From Alteromonas sp. M12 (GTDB lineage: Bacteria > Pseudomonadota > Gammaproteobacteria > Enterobacterales > Alteromonadaceae), in assembly GCF_037478005.1 (NCBI RefSeq), contig NZ_CP144164.1, positions 4,526,001 through 4,590,000 of the forward strand: a DNA stretch of 64,000 nt, given 5' to 3'. Shown one piece after another: positions 1-9,812 of the stretch. Numbering within the stretch: the stretch's first letter is position 1; each line of letters opens with the position of its first letter. The notes beneath the pieces were generated by a model. That model was not told the DNA's origin, ran no database searches, and worked only from the letters and a program-made list of their open reading frames with translations. The position numbers and the translations under genes were made by a program.

Positions 1-1347
1 TGCCTAATTTACATCGATCGCCATCTTGTTCAAGAAGTTAGCACGCCAGTTTCTTTTGCATCATTAAAGCAACGAGGTGCTAAATTACGCCAACCAGCAA
101 AAGCATTGGCGATGGTAGATCACGTTTTACCAACCACAATACCTAGCAGCAACAACAGACAGCACATAGCAGATCCACAAGCAAAAGCGATGTTAATTGC
201 GTTGGAAAATAACGTCGAAGATACAGGAATGCCCTACATTTCAGTAAACGATAAGCGTCAGGGGATTTTGCATATCGTGGGTCCTGAGCAAGGCTTTACA
301 TTGCCTGGCACTACTTTGGTATGCGGTGACTCTCATACCGCAACTCATGGTGCATTTGGTAGCCTAGCATTTGGAATAGGCGCAAGTGAATGTGAAAAAG
401 TGTTCGCTACTCAATGCCTAAACCAAGTGAAAGCAAAGACCATGCGTATTACCTTCAGCGGTGAATTACCATTGCATGTTACCGCTAAGGATATGGCGCT
501 TGCGACTATCGCTAAGTTAGGAGTTTCCGGTGGAACAGGTTATGCCATTGAATACGCTGGTGATGTGATCCGAAAAATGAGCATGGAAGCGCGCATGACG
601 CTTTGCAATATGACAATCGAAGCCGGCGCACGTGTTGGTATGGTCGCACCTGATGAAGTGACTTTTAACTATTTGCAAAATCGTCCTATGGCCCCCAAAG
701 GCGACTTGTGGGATCAAGCAGTTAACTATTGGCGCACCTTACCCAGTGATAGCGATGCAATATTCGACGCTGAAATTGAGATCGACATTGATAACCTTGA
801 ACCTTATGTCAGTTGGGGGACCAGCCCTGAACACACCATCTCAATTAGCCATAAAATTCCACAACTTGCTGATGCTAAAGACGACTCCACTGAGGCAAGT
901 TGGAGAAAAGCCCTAGATTATATGGATATCAAAGCCAATGCTGAAATTAAAGGATTGAAGATAAACAAAGTCTTTATTGGTTCTTGTACTAATAGTCGGA
1001 TTGAAGACTTGCGCGCAGCGGCCAAGGTTATCATCGGAAAAAGCGTTGCCGAAAATGTGTTGGCAATTGTAGTCCCAGGCTCAGGTGAAGTAAAAGCTCA
1101 CGCGGAAGCTGAAGGCCTCGACCAAATTTTCATGGGCGCAGGTTTTGAATGGAGAGCTGCAGGCTGTTCCATGTGCGTGGCGATGAACAATGACCGACTA
1201 AAGCCGGGCGAGCGATGCGCTTCAACCTCAAATAGAAATTTTGAAGGACGCCAAGGCGTCGGCGGACGTACCCATTTAATGAGCCCAGCCATGGCAGCCG
1301 CCGCGGCAATTACGGGTGAAATAACAGACGTCCGTGAACTTATTTAA
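1..1347 (+). CDS. leuC: 3-isopropylmalate dehydratase large subunit (5' end outside window)
   Basis: LeuC carries the [4Fe-4S] cluster of isopropylmalate isomerase, which converts 2-isopropylmalate to 3-isopropylmalate in leucine synthesis in the cytoplasm, together with LeuD. The reading frame is open from base 1 (it begins LIYIDRHLVQEV, a LeuC N-terminal motif), so roughly the first 20-25 residues are missing and the internal TTG at 106 is not the true start. The aconitase signatures are present: CGDSHTATHGAFG, the cluster cysteine in GSCTNSR, and the AGCSMC pair near the end, followed by NRNFEGRQG. The 20-bp gap to leuD indicates cotranscription. leuA and leuB are not visible, and downstream genes are not leucine genes, so the rest of the leu operon should lie to the left. 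Identity is clear; whether this is the only leuC copy in the genome cannot be seen. Confidence 0.95.
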   Translation, partial: CLIYIDRHLVQEVSTPVSFASLKQRGAKLRQPAKALAMVDHVLPTTIPSSNNRQHIADPQAKAMLIALENNVEDTGMPYISVNDKRQGILHIVGPEQGFTLPGTTLVCGDSHTATHGAFGSLAFGIGASECEKVFATQCLNQVKAKTMRITFSGELPLHVTAKDMALATIAKLGVSGGTGYAIEYAGDVIRKMSMEARMTLCNMTIEAGARVGMVAPDEVTFNYLQNRPMAPKGDLWDQAVNYWRTLPSDSDAIFDAEIEIDIDNLEPYVSWGTSPEHTISISHKIPQLADAKDDSTEASWRKALDYMDIKANAEIKGLKINKVFIGSCTNSRIEDLRAAAKVIIGKSVAENVLAIVVPGSGEVKAHAEAEGLDQIFMGAGFEWRAAGCSMCVAMNNDRLKPGERCASTSNRNFEGRQGVGGRTHLMSPAMAAAAAITGEITDVRELI

Positions 1348-1367
1348 TAGCATAGTAGAACTCAAAT

Positions 1368-1976
1368 ATGACAGGCTTTAAACAAATATCGGGAATCGCT
1401 GCGGCGTTGCCTGAAGACAACATAGACACCGACGTTATTTACCCTGGACGCTTCTTAACTCGTCTGAGCAAACAAGGGATGCATGAATGTTTATTTTATG
1501 ATCGAAGATTTGATAGTCAGGGCCAACCAAAAGCCGACTTCGTATTAAATCAGCAACAATTTTCTAAAACAAAGATTCTCATTGCCGGCAATAATTTTGG
1601 TTGTGGCTCAAGCAGAGAAACCGCTGTTTGGGCGCTTACAGACTATGGAATAAAGTGCGTTATCGCACAAAGTTTCGGTGAGATTTTTTATTCGAATTGT
1701 TTTAACAATATGTTATTACCCATAGTGTTATCAGAATCACAGATTAAAATATTGTTAGATAACGCAGCCCAAGCAAAACCTATCACTATCGACCTTGCGA
1801 CCCAGAGCATCGAAGTTGAGGGGAAGAGTAACATAACCTTTGAAATCGGCGCTGCACATAAGCAAATGTTGATCTCAGGTTTAGATGAAATATCCAGACA
1901 ACTGACAATGGACATAGACGATATAAGCGCATTCGAGAATAAACAAAGCCAAACGCAACCTTGGTTATGGAACTAA
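1368..1976 (+). CDS. leuD: 3-isopropylmalate dehydratase small subunit
   Basis: LeuD is the small swivelling subunit of isopropylmalate isomerase and partners the LeuC encoded just upstream. The 202-residue length is normal for bacterial LeuD. The N-terminal DNIDTDVIYPGRFL and the NNFGCGSSRE substrate-binding loop (about residues 75-84) are intact, as is the FYSNCFNN segment. The last ~20 residues (ENKQSQTQPW) are a polar tail. The ATG at 1368 follows leuC by 20 bp. A 102-bp gap then separates it from the dienelactone hydrolase gene, which may or may not be read from the same transcript. Confidence 0.95.
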   Translation: MTGFKQISGIAAALPEDNIDTDVIYPGRFLTRLSKQGMHECLFYDRRFDSQGQPKADFVLNQQQFSKTKILIAGNNFGCGSSRETAVWALTDYGIKCVIAQSFGEIFYSNCFNNMLLPIVLSESQIKILLDNAAQAKPITIDLATQSIEVEGKSNITFEIGAAHKQMLISGLDEISRQLTMDIDDISAFENKQSQTQPWLWN

Positions 1977-2087
1977 GGATTTTGCTTAACTGAAATCCAT
2001 AATTGCGCCGCTTTTCAATGCGGCTTAATAGTATGCACATTGGATAAATTGAGCTAAAAGTATCTGACGTTATAAAAGGTGAACGCT

Positions 2088-2747
2088 GTGAACAAAAATA
2101 TAAATTTAACCGCTGAAGATGGCCATAAATTTACCGCCTATCTTGCCGAGCCTGAAAATCCGAAAGCGGGTTTGGTAATCATTCAGGAAATTTTCGGCAT
2201 CACAGAACATCTAAAATCGGTAGCACGGGAATTTGCTGAATTGGGCTATAAAACCATAGTGCCTTCATTGTTTGACAGACTAGAGCCAGGCATTGTTCTC
2301 GATTATGCTAATGTCGAAAAAGGTGTCGAGCTGATGGGCAAATCCAAACAACAAGATATGCTAATTGATATTAAGTCTGCGATGGAAGCCGTTAAAGTAG
2401 ATGGTAAAATTGCGGTGCTAGGATATTGCATGGGAGGTACTTTGGCGTACGTAAGTGCTAACGAATTATCACCAACCTGCGCGGTGAGTTATTACGGAAC
2501 GGCAATTACAGATCATTTAAGCAAGCAACCTAGCTGTCCTATGCTGTTTCATTTTGGGGAAGTTGACCCTTATGTTTGCCAACAAGATATTGAATTGATT
2601 CGTGCAGCTAATCCACAACAACCTATTTATGTTTATGCCGAAGCCAATCATGGATTTTCCTGTGTTGATCGCGCTAGTTATCATCAAAAAAGTGCGGAGT
2701 TAGCATTTACCAGAACGGTCGACTTTTTGTCTAAGAACCTCGCGTAG
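2088..2747 (+). CDS. Dienelactone hydrolase family protein
   Basis: An alpha/beta-hydrolase of the dienelactone (carboxymethylenebutenolidase) family, predicted to cleave ester or lactone bonds in the cytoplasm. Visible motifs are the oxyanion-side glutamate in IIQEIFGI, the nucleophile cysteine in GYCMGG, the acid Asp in FGEVDPYV and the His in EANHGFSC, so the Cys-Asp-His triad is complete. I place the start at GTG 2088 because AAAGG at 2074-2078 lies 9 nt upstream; an in-frame GTG at 2079 would touch that ribosome site. That gives 219 residues, normal for the family. A 12-bp stem lies just downstream. The substrate is unknown: nothing nearby points to an aromatic ring-cleavage pathway. Confidence 0.88.
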   Translation: MNKNINLTAEDGHKFTAYLAEPENPKAGLVIIQEIFGITEHLKSVAREFAELGYKTIVPSLFDRLEPGIVLDYANVEKGVELMGKSKQQDMLIDIKSAMEAVKVDGKIAVLGYCMGGTLAYVSANELSPTCAVSYYGTAITDHLSKQPSCPMLFHFGEVDPYVCQQDIELIRAANPQQPIYVYAEANHGFSCVDRASYHQKSAELAFTRTVDFLSKNLA

Positions 2748-2780
2748 TTAAACCCAAGTAGTGATTAAGCTCAATAAGTC

Positions 2781-2817
2781 GCATTGAATACAGTCGTGAA
2801 GAGCATGTATTCAATGC
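2781..2817. terminator. 12-bp perfect inverted repeat between convergent genes
   Basis: GCATTGAATACA at 2781-2792 pairs perfectly with TGTATTCAATGC at 2806-2817 around a 13-nt loop. It sits between the stop codons of the converging hydrolase and dehydrogenase genes, so it probably ends transcripts from both sides. There is no strong T run, so intrinsic termination is not certain. Confidence 0.55.
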
Positions 2818-2833
2818 TTGCTGTTAGGTTCAT

Positions 2834-3769
2834 TTAGGTATTTTTGCAACTCGTCCCATCAATATGCTGGCGCAGTTTCAATAAACGTTGGTCTCTTGCT
2901 GATTGATAGTTTTCGATTTCGTTTACCGGTATTCGTTTAGCCATAACATCATGGGCCTGTGAGACTAAGTCACTATTCGGTGGATAATCTGTTTTAAGAC
3001 TACCTTGCACACGTTTTAGCGCGTCTTGGAGTACATCAAAGTAACCTTCTAAACCCTTAGTCGCGTTAAGATGCCCCACTTCAAAAGGTCCCATAAGTGC
3101 CCAGCGTAAAGCCAGACCTTTAGTTAACACTTTATCGATATCTTCAACTGAACAGTATCCTTCACCAACCAAATGCATAGCTTCACCAAGTAAGGCCCAC
3201 TGCAGTCGATTAAGCACAAAACCATCGATTTCTTTGTTTAATACAATCGGCGATTGGCCCAATTGCTCCATCATAGACTTAGCTTGCTGGACAACTTCAG
3301 GACTGGTCCAAGGCGATGCGCATAACTCCACCAAGGGAATAATATGTGGAGGGTTAACAGGATGAACAATAAGGCAGCGTTGCGGATAACTTACCGATGC
3401 TAAAAATTCAGAGGCCGGAATCGCTGATGTGGAGCTAGCTAATAGGCATTTTTCCGGAGCCAAATCCCCCAACGCATTAAACACTTGCACCTTCACGTTA
3501 ACGTTTTCAGCCGTACTTTCTTGTACATAATCGGCATCTTCAACCGCCAACGCCATAGTTTCAGCAAGGTGCACATTAGCAAAAGCCTTTTGCACATCAA
3601 AATCTGGATCCACTGTGGTTAAGTCTTCTAGTGCTTTGCGTATAAGCGAATAGGCTTTTGCTAAAGATTCTGGATCTTTATCCCATAAACGAACTTGATA
3701 ACCTGCCCGTGCAAAAGTAACAGCCCATGAACGACCAACATTACCTAGTCCAATACATGCGAATTTCAT
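2834..3769 (-). CDS. 3-hydroxyacyl-CoA dehydrogenase family, CRYL1/L-gulonate dehydrogenase-like
   Basis: A cytoplasmic NAD-dependent 3-hydroxy acid dehydrogenase of 311 residues. It opens with a Rossmann signature (CIGLGNVGRSWA, residues 4-15), has the family HPVNPPHIIPLVE segment with the catalytic His, and a C-terminal helical domain containing FVLNRLQWALLGEA and GLALRWALMGPFE. This architecture matches lambda-crystallin/L-gulonate 3-dehydrogenase and carnitine dehydrogenases more than fatty-acid FadB. The start is ATG at 3769, with AAGGA just upstream; the longer frame to 3808 has a non-homologous leader. It is monocistronic and convergent with the dienelactone hydrolase. The true substrate (gulonate, carnitine or another 3-hydroxy acid) cannot be decided from sequence. 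Confidence 0.85.
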   Translation of the reverse strand: MKFACIGLGNVGRSWAVTFARAGYQVRLWDKDPESLAKAYSLIRKALEDLTTVDPDFDVQKAFANVHLAETMALAVEDADYVQESTAENVNVKVQVFNALGDLAPEKCLLASSTSAIPASEFLASVSYPQRCLIVHPVNPPHIIPLVELCASPWTSPEVVQQAKSMMEQLGQSPIVLNKEIDGFVLNRLQWALLGEAMHLVGEGYCSVEDIDKVLTKGLALRWALMGPFEVGHLNATKGLEGYFDVLQDALKRVQGSLKTDYPPNSDLVSQAHDVMAKRIPVNEIENYQSARDQRLLKLRQHIDGTSCKNT

Positions 3770-4077
3770 AACGATCCTTATAAAAAGAGTGCCTGTGGTA
3801 AGTGACAAAAATTGACACTAATAATCTAACAACGAATGCATTTTTGTTGGATGCCTGATTTTAAGAATCGTTGAAAATGCGAGCGTCACTATAAGGCATT
3901 CACCAACTATTTACATCTAGGTTTTATATAATCTTCTTTTTTTTCTGATACTTATACCGAAGTTAGCATTCACTTCCTCTAGTTATTTGAGACTGAAAAT
4001 TGGTATTTAGCTGCATCAGTAAATGGCTAAAAGTGAGGGGTTGTCACATAATCAAATATCGATTTATAGCGATAAAA
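3770..4077. other. Intergenic region without a recognised gene
   Basis: The AT-rich spacer upstream of the CRYL1-like gene carries that gene's ribosome site (AAGGA near 3776) and presumably its promoter. A short plus-strand reading frame runs into the AsmA-like gene antisense to it and has no ribosome site; I regard it as spurious. Confidence 0.5.
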
Positions 4078-4079
4078 AA

Positions 4080-4112
4080 AGGGTCAGATTTAAATTCAAT
4101 CTGACCCTTTTA
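4080..4112. terminator. Rho-independent terminator
   Basis: A 10-bp stem, GGGTCAGATT pairing with AATCTGACCC around TAAATTC, is flanked by A7 on the left and TTTT on the right. It can therefore act on both strands; its natural client is the minus-strand AsmA-like gene ending at 4140. The GGGTCAGATT stem resembles hairpins linked to REP-type repeats in gammaproteobacteria, but only one full copy was seen here. Confidence 0.75.
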
Positions 4113-4139
4113 GACTATTTAAAGAGTGTTTTACCAAGC

Positions 4140-4916
4140 TTAATTAAACAAACCTTTAAGTTTATCTTTGGCTTTCTCGGTAAGTTTGTCTTTCTCTTCA
4201 TCAAGTTTTTCTTGCGCTAGTTTTTTGGCTTCTTCTGCTAACTTATTCTTTGCTTCAGATTTCGCTTTAGCAATGATGTTATCAAGCATTGCATTTACTA
4301 TCGCAACACCAGCTTGGTCGGCAGGTATGCCATTGGGTTGACCAATAGGACCCGCGTTAAAGGTAGGTAAAGTAATCTCATAAGTTTTTTGCTCAATTTT
4401 AAAATCTCCCGTGGAGAGTTTTTCAAAGTCGAGTTTTAAACGCACATTGCTAACCGTCACATTTTCCACAATTATTAACGGATTGGCACCTGGTTCAGTA
4501 GACGCTTGACCTTCTGATTTAGGTAGGTTGGCAGTCAAATTATTTTTAATGACCAGTAAATTTCCTTGGCCTTTTTCATCTACTTCGTACAGTACTTCTG
4601 GTGCGTTTATGCTTACAGTTTGAACGACATAAGGTTCACTTAGCACTTCGCCTAAATCTAAAGTAATGTTCTCAACACTAAACGCATCCTCATCACTAAA
4701 ACCGTCTGGATTTTCAACATCTATATCGCTAATCGTCAAACGACCTTCGCCCAAGGCTAAATCGACTTTGAAAACCGATACCGGTGTGCCAAGATATTTG
4801 GAGCCTTGCTGTTCAATCTGAACACGTATAAAGTCCCCCGCACCACTTAACAAATACCAAGCGCCGCCTGCTATAAGCAGGATAATAATTGCAAAAACGA
4901 TTAGTCCTTTTTTCAT
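4140..4916 (-). CDS. AsmA-like envelope protein with Lys/Glu-rich tail
   Basis: This 258-residue protein has an N-terminal membrane anchor (residues ~4-22, LIVFAIIILLIAGGAWYLL) followed by a beta-rich periplasmic region. The segments KYLGTPVSVFKVDLALGEG and LTISDIDVENPDGF are typical of the AsmA/DUF748-type repeat. Residues ~215-258 form a charged, probably helical tail rich in Lys, Glu and Ala (KLAEEAKKLAQEKLDEEK). AsmA-like proteins bridge inner and outer membranes in lipid transport, but they are usually much longer; this is a mini-version and its role is inferred only. It is divergent from the LLM oxidoreductase and probably monocistronic, ending at the hairpin at 4080-4112. Confidence 0.65.
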   Translation of the reverse strand: MKKGLIVFAIIILLIAGGAWYLLSGAGDFIRVQIEQQGSKYLGTPVSVFKVDLALGEGRLTISDIDVENPDGFSDEDAFSVENITLDLGEVLSEPYVVQTVSINAPEVLYEVDEKGQGNLLVIKNNLTANLPKSEGQASTEPGANPLIIVENVTVSNVRLKLDFEKLSTGDFKIEQKTYEITLPTFNAGPIGQPNGIPADQAGVAIVNAMLDNIIAKAKSEAKNKLAEEAKKLAQEKLDEEKDKLTEKAKDKLKGLFN

Positions 4917-5221
4917 TAGTTTCTTCTCATGTATATTTGGTTACGGGTTATTCGCCCTCTAAACAACCACAATATCACCATTCAAATATGGATCAACTGT
5001 GAAAACGACTGAAAGCCAACGAAACGATAGCGATTCCTCCCAACAGATTACTTGCTAATTTTATCAACGCCACAGGCTTCCATCTAGCTCTATTGATTTT
5101 GCTTATTTTGAATATTATAGACAACGGCTTAGTTCTGCGCTGATATTACCATTCGCCCCCTTGTAAACGTCTTCTTGCGCCGCAATAATCCTAGTACCGA
5201 TTCAATGACTAGATAATTAAC
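4917..5221. other. Divergent promoter region, no gene seen
   Basis: This 305-bp spacer separates the minus-strand AsmA-like gene from the plus-strand oxidoreductase and must carry both promoters. I see no convincing operator, small ORF with a ribosome site, or RNA structure in it. Confidence 0.4.
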
Positions 5222-6199
5222 ATGATTCCGATTTCGATATTAGATTTGGCCACCATCGGCGAAGACAGAACCGTTTCTGACGCATTAAATATGGCTCGTA
5301 CAACGGCGGTAGAAGCAGAAAAGCATAACTACAAACGATATTGGTTAGCAGAGCACCACGGAATGAAAAGTGTTGCCAGCTCGGCTACTGCAGTATTACT
5401 TGCCAATATTGGTGCAGCCACAAAATCAATTCGAATTGGAAGTGGCGGAGTTATGCTCCCTAACCATGCACCGTTAATCATTGCGGAACAATTTGGTACT
5501 TTGGCAGAGCTCTATGGCGATCGTATTGATTTAGGTTTAGGACGTGCGCCGGGAACCGACATGCAAACACTTATGGCATTGCGACGCCAAGGTGGTTCTG
5601 GAGCTGATCAGTACCCACAAAATATTCGTGAGTTACAAAGCTATTTAGGTCCGCAAGCTCAACCTGTATTGGCAGTACCAGGCCAAGATACCAATATTCC
5701 TTTATGGTTGCTGGGATCCAGCTTATACAGTGCACAGCTAGCCGCAGAGTTTGGATTGCCTTACGCATTCGCCTCTCATTTTGCTCCTGATCAGTTAATT
5801 CAAGCTTTAGAGAGCTACCGAGGTAACTTCAAAGCAACCACTGACAACCCTAAACCCTATGCAATGGCAGGGGTAATGGCTGTGCTGGCGGATACAGAAG
5901 AAGAAGCAACTTATTTATATACTTCGGTCCAACAAAAATTTCTGCAGATGCGTACAAGTGCCAACACTCCGTTCCCTAAACCTGTAGACAAAATTCATTG
6001 GAGTATTGCTGACATGTACAATGTCGAGCACGTTCTACAATACGCATTAGTTGGAACAAAAGAATCGATAAAAGCAAAGTTGACTGACTTTATTGAAAAA
6101 ACAGGCATCGACGAATTGATAGTGTCATTTCCGATTCATGATTCCGACGCTCGGTTAAAAAGCCTTAGGTTAATGGCAGAATTGCGAGATAGTATGTAA
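5222..6199 (+). CDS. LLM class flavin-dependent oxidoreductase (YhbW-like)
   Basis: A single-component bacterial-luciferase-like flavin oxidoreductase of 325 residues. The N-terminus ([12 protein letters not shown], then [10 protein letters not shown] around residue 40) and the [17 protein letters not shown] and [14 protein letters not shown] segments are hallmarks of the MsnO8/YhbW group. These proteins bind FMN in a TIM barrel and are usually annotated as alkanal monooxygenase-like, with mostly unknown substrates. The start ATG has only a weak ribosome site but matches the family N-terminus. The glutaminase gene starts 41 bp downstream on the same strand, so the two may share a transcript, although no metabolic link is evident. 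Confidence 0.9.
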   Translation: MIPISILDLATIGEDRTVSDALNMARTTAVEAEKHNYKRYWLAEHHGMKSVASSATAVLLANIGAATKSIRIGSGGVMLPNHAPLIIAEQFGTLAELYGDRIDLGLGRAPGTDMQTLMALRRQGGSGADQYPQNIRELQSYLGPQAQPVLAVPGQDTNIPLWLLGSSLYSAQLAAEFGLPYAFASHFAPDQLIQALESYRGNFKATTDNPKPYAMAGVMAVLADTEEEATYLYTSVQQKFLQMRTSANTPFPKPVDKIHWSIADMYNVEHVLQYALVGTKESIKAKLTDFIEKTGIDELIVSFPIHDSDARLKSLRLMAELRDSM

Positions 6200-6240
6200 A
6201 GCAAGCAGAAAACGCCAACCGCAAATAATTGGAGATATCT

Positions 6241-7161
6241 TTGCAAAGTATTGTCGACGAAATTGCCGAACAAATGATGGCCATTGAAGATAAAGGTAAA
6301 GTCGCCAGCTACATTCCTCAATTAGCTAAAGTCGACCCTAATCAATTTGCCATCAGCGTGGCCTTAACCAACGGTGAAATTTACCGAGCAGGCTGCGCCG
6401 ATACTTTATTTTCGATTCAAAGCGTATCCAAAGTTTTCACCTTAACACTGGCACTAGGTAAGTTAGGGGATAATATTTGGCATAGAGTGGGTAGAGAACC
6501 CTCAGGTGATCCCTTTAATTCAATCGTACAACTTGAACATGAACACGGTAAACCCCGAAACCCTTTTATCAATGCCGGTGCAATCACTATTGCAGATCTG
6601 ATTATGCAAGGCCATGAACCTAAGGAAGTGTTAGCCGAAATTTTACATTTTATGCGCTATGTTGCAGATGATGACAGCATCGCTATTGATGAAAAAGTGG
6701 CTAAGTCTGAATTGGAAACCGGTGCAAGAAACGCATCTCTGGCCTATTTTATGGCTTCATTTGGACACTTTGAAAACCCTGTTGAACAAGTGCTAGGCAC
6801 CTATTTCCATCACTGTTCAATTGCTATGAACACCACTCAGCTGGCAAAATCCGGCTTATTTTTAGCCAACAATGGCATTAATCCAATAACCGGCTACACG
6901 GTGGTTTCTGCACAACGAGCCAAACGTATCAACGCTTTGATGCTGATGTGCGGCCATTATGATGGCTCAGGTGAATTTGCTTTTCGAGTCGGACTACCAG
7001 GCAAGAGTGGTGTAGGCGGTGGTATTCTTGCTGTTGCCCCTGGAAATGCCTCGATTGCCGTTTGGTCACCCGGACTCGATGATATCGGTAATAGTAAACT
7101 CGGTACTATGGCATTGGAACTGCTGGCCAATAAAACCGGCTGGTCTGTCTTTGGAAAATAA
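6241..7161 (+). CDS. glsA: Glutaminase
   Basis: Glutaminase hydrolyses L-glutamine to glutamate and ammonia in the cytoplasm. The beta-lactamase-like fold motifs are all present: the SIQSVSK nucleophile motif (Ser-x-x-Lys), the NPFINAGAI segment, SELETGARN, and the C-terminal [13 protein letters not shown] choose TTG at 6241 as start because GGAG at 6231-6234 gives 6-nt spacing; the longer frame from TTG 6229 would start within that site. The product is 306 residues, the usual length. It follows the LLM oxidoreductase closely. It may serve nitrogen supply, since an NrtS-like nitrate/nitrite transporter lies elsewhere in the window, but no direct link is visible. Confidence 0.95.
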   Translation: MQSIVDEIAEQMMAIEDKGKVASYIPQLAKVDPNQFAISVALTNGEIYRAGCADTLFSIQSVSKVFTLTLALGKLGDNIWHRVGREPSGDPFNSIVQLEHEHGKPRNPFINAGAITIADLIMQGHEPKEVLAEILHFMRYVADDDSIAIDEKVAKSELETGARNASLAYFMASFGHFENPVEQVLGTYFHHCSIAMNTTQLAKSGLFLANNGINPITGYTVVSAQRAKRINALMLMCGHYDGSGEFAFRVGLPGKSGVGGGILAVAPGNASIAVWSPGLDDIGNSKLGTMALELLANKTGWSVFGK

Positions 7162-7360
7162 CCACTGAGCTAAACAATAATGCTGCGAATCGCTATTCGT
7201 GAGTCGTTGAAAAAACACTAAAATCATCATTAAAATTGATGCAAGTCCTATTTTTCACTCAATCCTATTATTAATTACAATCATTAGAATATTAAATTAA
7301 AAATAGCTCTTTGCGTAATCTTGCTTTTGAGATTTGCTTAAGTAAAATGCTCGCCACCAC

Positions 7361-7391
7361 AATGTAAACAAGAATAATTTCTATTTACATT
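7361..7391. promoter_or_regulatory. Inverted repeat, candidate operator of the TonB receptor gene
   Basis: AATGTAAA at 7361-7368 is repeated in inverse orientation as TTTACATT at 7384-7391, with an AT-rich 15-nt spacer (AAGAATAATTTCTA) that itself loosely resembles a Fur box. It lies 28 bp before the start codon of the FecA-like receptor. Iron (Fur) control is plausible from gene type, but the match to the canonical Fur sequence is weak. Confidence 0.35.
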
Positions 7392-7418
7392 AATATATTC
7401 ATTGTATCGGAGCTTTTA

Positions 7419-9602
7419 ATGAACCAGCCAAACACTTTGTGCTTAAGCATAATCGCAAGTGCTTTATTAATTACATTTGATTCGGTTGCAGACGATAACG
7501 CTGTAGACACCGAAATTGAGCAAATGCATATTTTTGGTAGTAAGAATCCCATCAACACGGTACCAGGTAGCGCTCACGTAATTAGCCAAATTGAAATCGA
7601 TAAGTTTAAGTACACAGATATTATGCGGTCTTTAGCCACAGTCCCTGGAGTGTATGTTCAAGAAGAAGATGGTTATGGCCTACGTCCTAATTTAGGAATG
7701 CGTGGCAGCGGCCAAAACCGTTCTGAAAAAATCACTATCATGGAAGACGGCATATTAGCTGCCCCCGCACCTTATGCATCTCCGGCGGCTTATTACTTCC
7801 CGACTTCCGGTCGTATGCAAAGTGTTGAAATATTAAAAGGTAGTTCTACGGTTAAATATGGCCCACGTACCACTGGTGGTGTAATCAATATGCTCTCTCG
7901 TGAAATTCCAGAGGCAGCTTTAGCCGGTAAAATTGATATTGCCGCCGGTCAAGATGGCTTCGGTAAAATACATGCGTATGCAGGTGGTCAAGGTGAACGT
8001 GTTGATGCAGTAGGCGAAGTTTACCGTTACCAAGCGGACGGTTTCCGCGATATCAATGGTGTTGGCGGCGACACCGGTTTTGTAAAAAACGATGTTATGA
8101 CAAAAATTCGTTTCAAATCAAACAAGTCGGCTAAGTATCAACAAATTTTTGAGCTAAAACTGAAATATGCAGATGAAGTATCAGATGAAACCTACATGGG
8201 ATTAACTGACGAAGACTATGCAACTACACCATTTGTGCGTTATTCAGCATCACAAAAAGATCAGATGAACACTGAGCACAAACAGATTCAGTTGAGTCAC
8301 ATGATTGAATTCAATCCAGATGCAGTATTAAGTACAACCGCTTACTTCAATGATTTTCACCGTAATTGGTACAAAGCGTATAGTATTGATGGTAAAAGTC
8401 TAAGCAGTGGTGGCATTCAAGCTGCCGCTGATTTTGATCAGGGTCTCAATACCGCACCAATTGAAGTTGGCGTCAAAGCTAACAATCGTGATTATTTATC
8501 ACAAGGCATTCAGTCTGAACTCAATTATTACACTGAAAATCATGAGCTTGCGTTTGGCGTGCGCTACCATGAAGATGAGATGGATCGTTACCAGTGGGCT
8601 GACACATACCAATTAGATACAACCCAAATCATGACTCGTATTTCTAGTGGAGTCCCAGGAACAGATTCAAACCGTATTGACAGTGCTGAAGCGTGGGCAA
8701 TATTTATACAAGACCGTATCACTTTAGGTGATTTTGCAATAACCGCTGGTCTTCGCTTTGAAGATGTCACCACAAAACGCTTAGATTGGGGAAAAACTAA
8801 TCCGGGTCGCAGCGGGATGGCTGATACAGATATAGAAAACAGCTTTAGCTCGATATTGCCTTCTTTATCGGCAACTTATCAAGTAACCCCCTCTCTGATT
8901 GCATTGGCGGGCATGCAAAAAGGGTTTTCACCCGCGGCACCTGGAAATGCCGATGGTCAAGAAGAAGAAAGTTGGAACTACGAAGCGGGTTTTCGTTACA
9001 ACCAAAATGCATTTAACTCTGAGGCGATTGTATTTATTGGAGATTACAGCAACATGCACGGTAACTGCACTGCAGCTCAGGGTTGTGACGATGACAACAT
9101 AGGTAGCCAGTACAATGCCGGGGAAGTTGAAGTTAGTGGTTTAGAGTTGAGTTTAGGTTATGAGTTTAACCAAAATAACAGTATAAGCTTCCCGGTAAGA
9201 CTAGCTTATACCTACACCAGTGCAGAGTTTGGTTCAGACTTCTCATCAGACTTTGAAAGTTGGGATGACGTTCAAAAGGGTGACTCGTTAACCTACTTAC
9301 CTGATGATCAGTTATATCTTTCTGTTGGTGTACTAGCCGATTCTTGGCAAGTAACACTAGCGGGTCGCTACACGTCAAAAATGCGTACTAAAGCAGGACA
9401 AGGTGCTATTCCTGCAAATGAGTTAATTGACGCTAGAACTATTATTGATTTATCGGCTCGTTACTTTATTAATGATGCATCTGAACTTTACTTAACCGTG
9501 GATAACCTACTCGACGAAACGTACATAACCACACGAGTGCATGGCTCTGTATTTGCAGGCAAACCTCAATCAGCAACCCTTGGTTATACTTACACCTTCT
9601 AA
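7419..9602 (+). CDS. TonB-dependent receptor, FecA-like
   Basis: An outer-membrane TonB-dependent transporter of 727 residues. A signal peptide covers residues 1-24 (ending ...SVADD). The plug domain spans ~35-150 with RSLATVPGVYVQEEDGYGLRPNLGMRG and the VEILKGSSTVKYGPRTTGGVIN signature, which resembles FecA/ferric-citrate receptors. A 22-strand barrel follows and ends in the aromatic TYTF. The ribosome site CGGAG lies 8 nt before ATG 7419. A strong terminator follows at 9626-9652, so it is monocistronic. The substrate is inferred only: ferric citrate or another iron chelate is likely. No fecIR-type regulators are adjacent. Confidence 0.88.
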   Translation: MNQPNTLCLSIIASALLITFDSVADDNAVDTEIEQMHIFGSKNPINTVPGSAHVISQIEIDKFKYTDIMRSLATVPGVYVQEEDGYGLRPNLGMRGSGQNRSEKITIMEDGILAAPAPYASPAAYYFPTSGRMQSVEILKGSSTVKYGPRTTGGVINMLSREIPEAALAGKIDIAAGQDGFGKIHAYAGGQGERVDAVGEVYRYQADGFRDINGVGGDTGFVKNDVMTKIRFKSNKSAKYQQIFELKLKYADEVSDETYMGLTDEDYATTPFVRYSASQKDQMNTEHKQIQLSHMIEFNPDAVLSTTAYFNDFHRNWYKAYSIDGKSLSSGGIQAAADFDQGLNTAPIEVGVKANNRDYLSQGIQSELNYYTENHELAFGVRYHEDEMDRYQWADTYQLDTTQIMTRISSGVPGTDSNRIDSAEAWAIFIQDRITLGDFAITAGLRFEDVTTKRLDWGKTNPGRSGMADTDIENSFSSILPSLSATYQVTPSLIALAGMQKGFSPAAPGNADGQEEESWNYEAGFRYNQNAFNSEAIVFIGDYSNMHGNCTAAQGCDDDNIGSQYNAGEVEVSGLELSLGYEFNQNNSISFPVRLAYTYTSAEFGSDFSSDFESWDDVQKGDSLTYLPDDQLYLSVGVLADSWQVTLAGRYTSKMRTKAGQGAIPANELIDARTIIDLSARYFINDASELYLTVDNLLDETYITTRVHGSVFAGKPQSATLGYTYTF

Positions 9603-9625
9603 TTTCGTTGTAAGTTATGCATTGT

Positions 9626-9652
9626 AAGGGCTAACATGGTTAGCCCTTTTTT
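9626..9652 (+). terminator. Rho-independent terminator
   Basis: AAGGGCTAAC and GTTAGCCCTT form a 10-bp stem around ATG, followed by a T6 run. It is directly downstream of the FecA-like receptor gene. Confidence 0.9.
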
Positions 9653-9812
9653 GTTGATTAAATTCTATTAAGCGTGTTTTCCGTTTTCTGTTATGTTCGA
9701 CTTTGTTATTATCTCCCACTACATTCAACCTATTATAAATTATTAAAAAATGAAGGCGGAGTGCGATCACTGTGCTCTTTTTCAAAAAACCTAAACTGAG
9801 ATATTCACAGCA

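Noticed and set aside
3770..4220. Plus-strand frame of 65 codons at 4023-4220
   Set aside because: It crosses the terminator and runs antisense to the AsmA-like gene, with no ribosome site. Its C-terminal hydrophobic look comes from the Lys-rich tail of the opposite gene.
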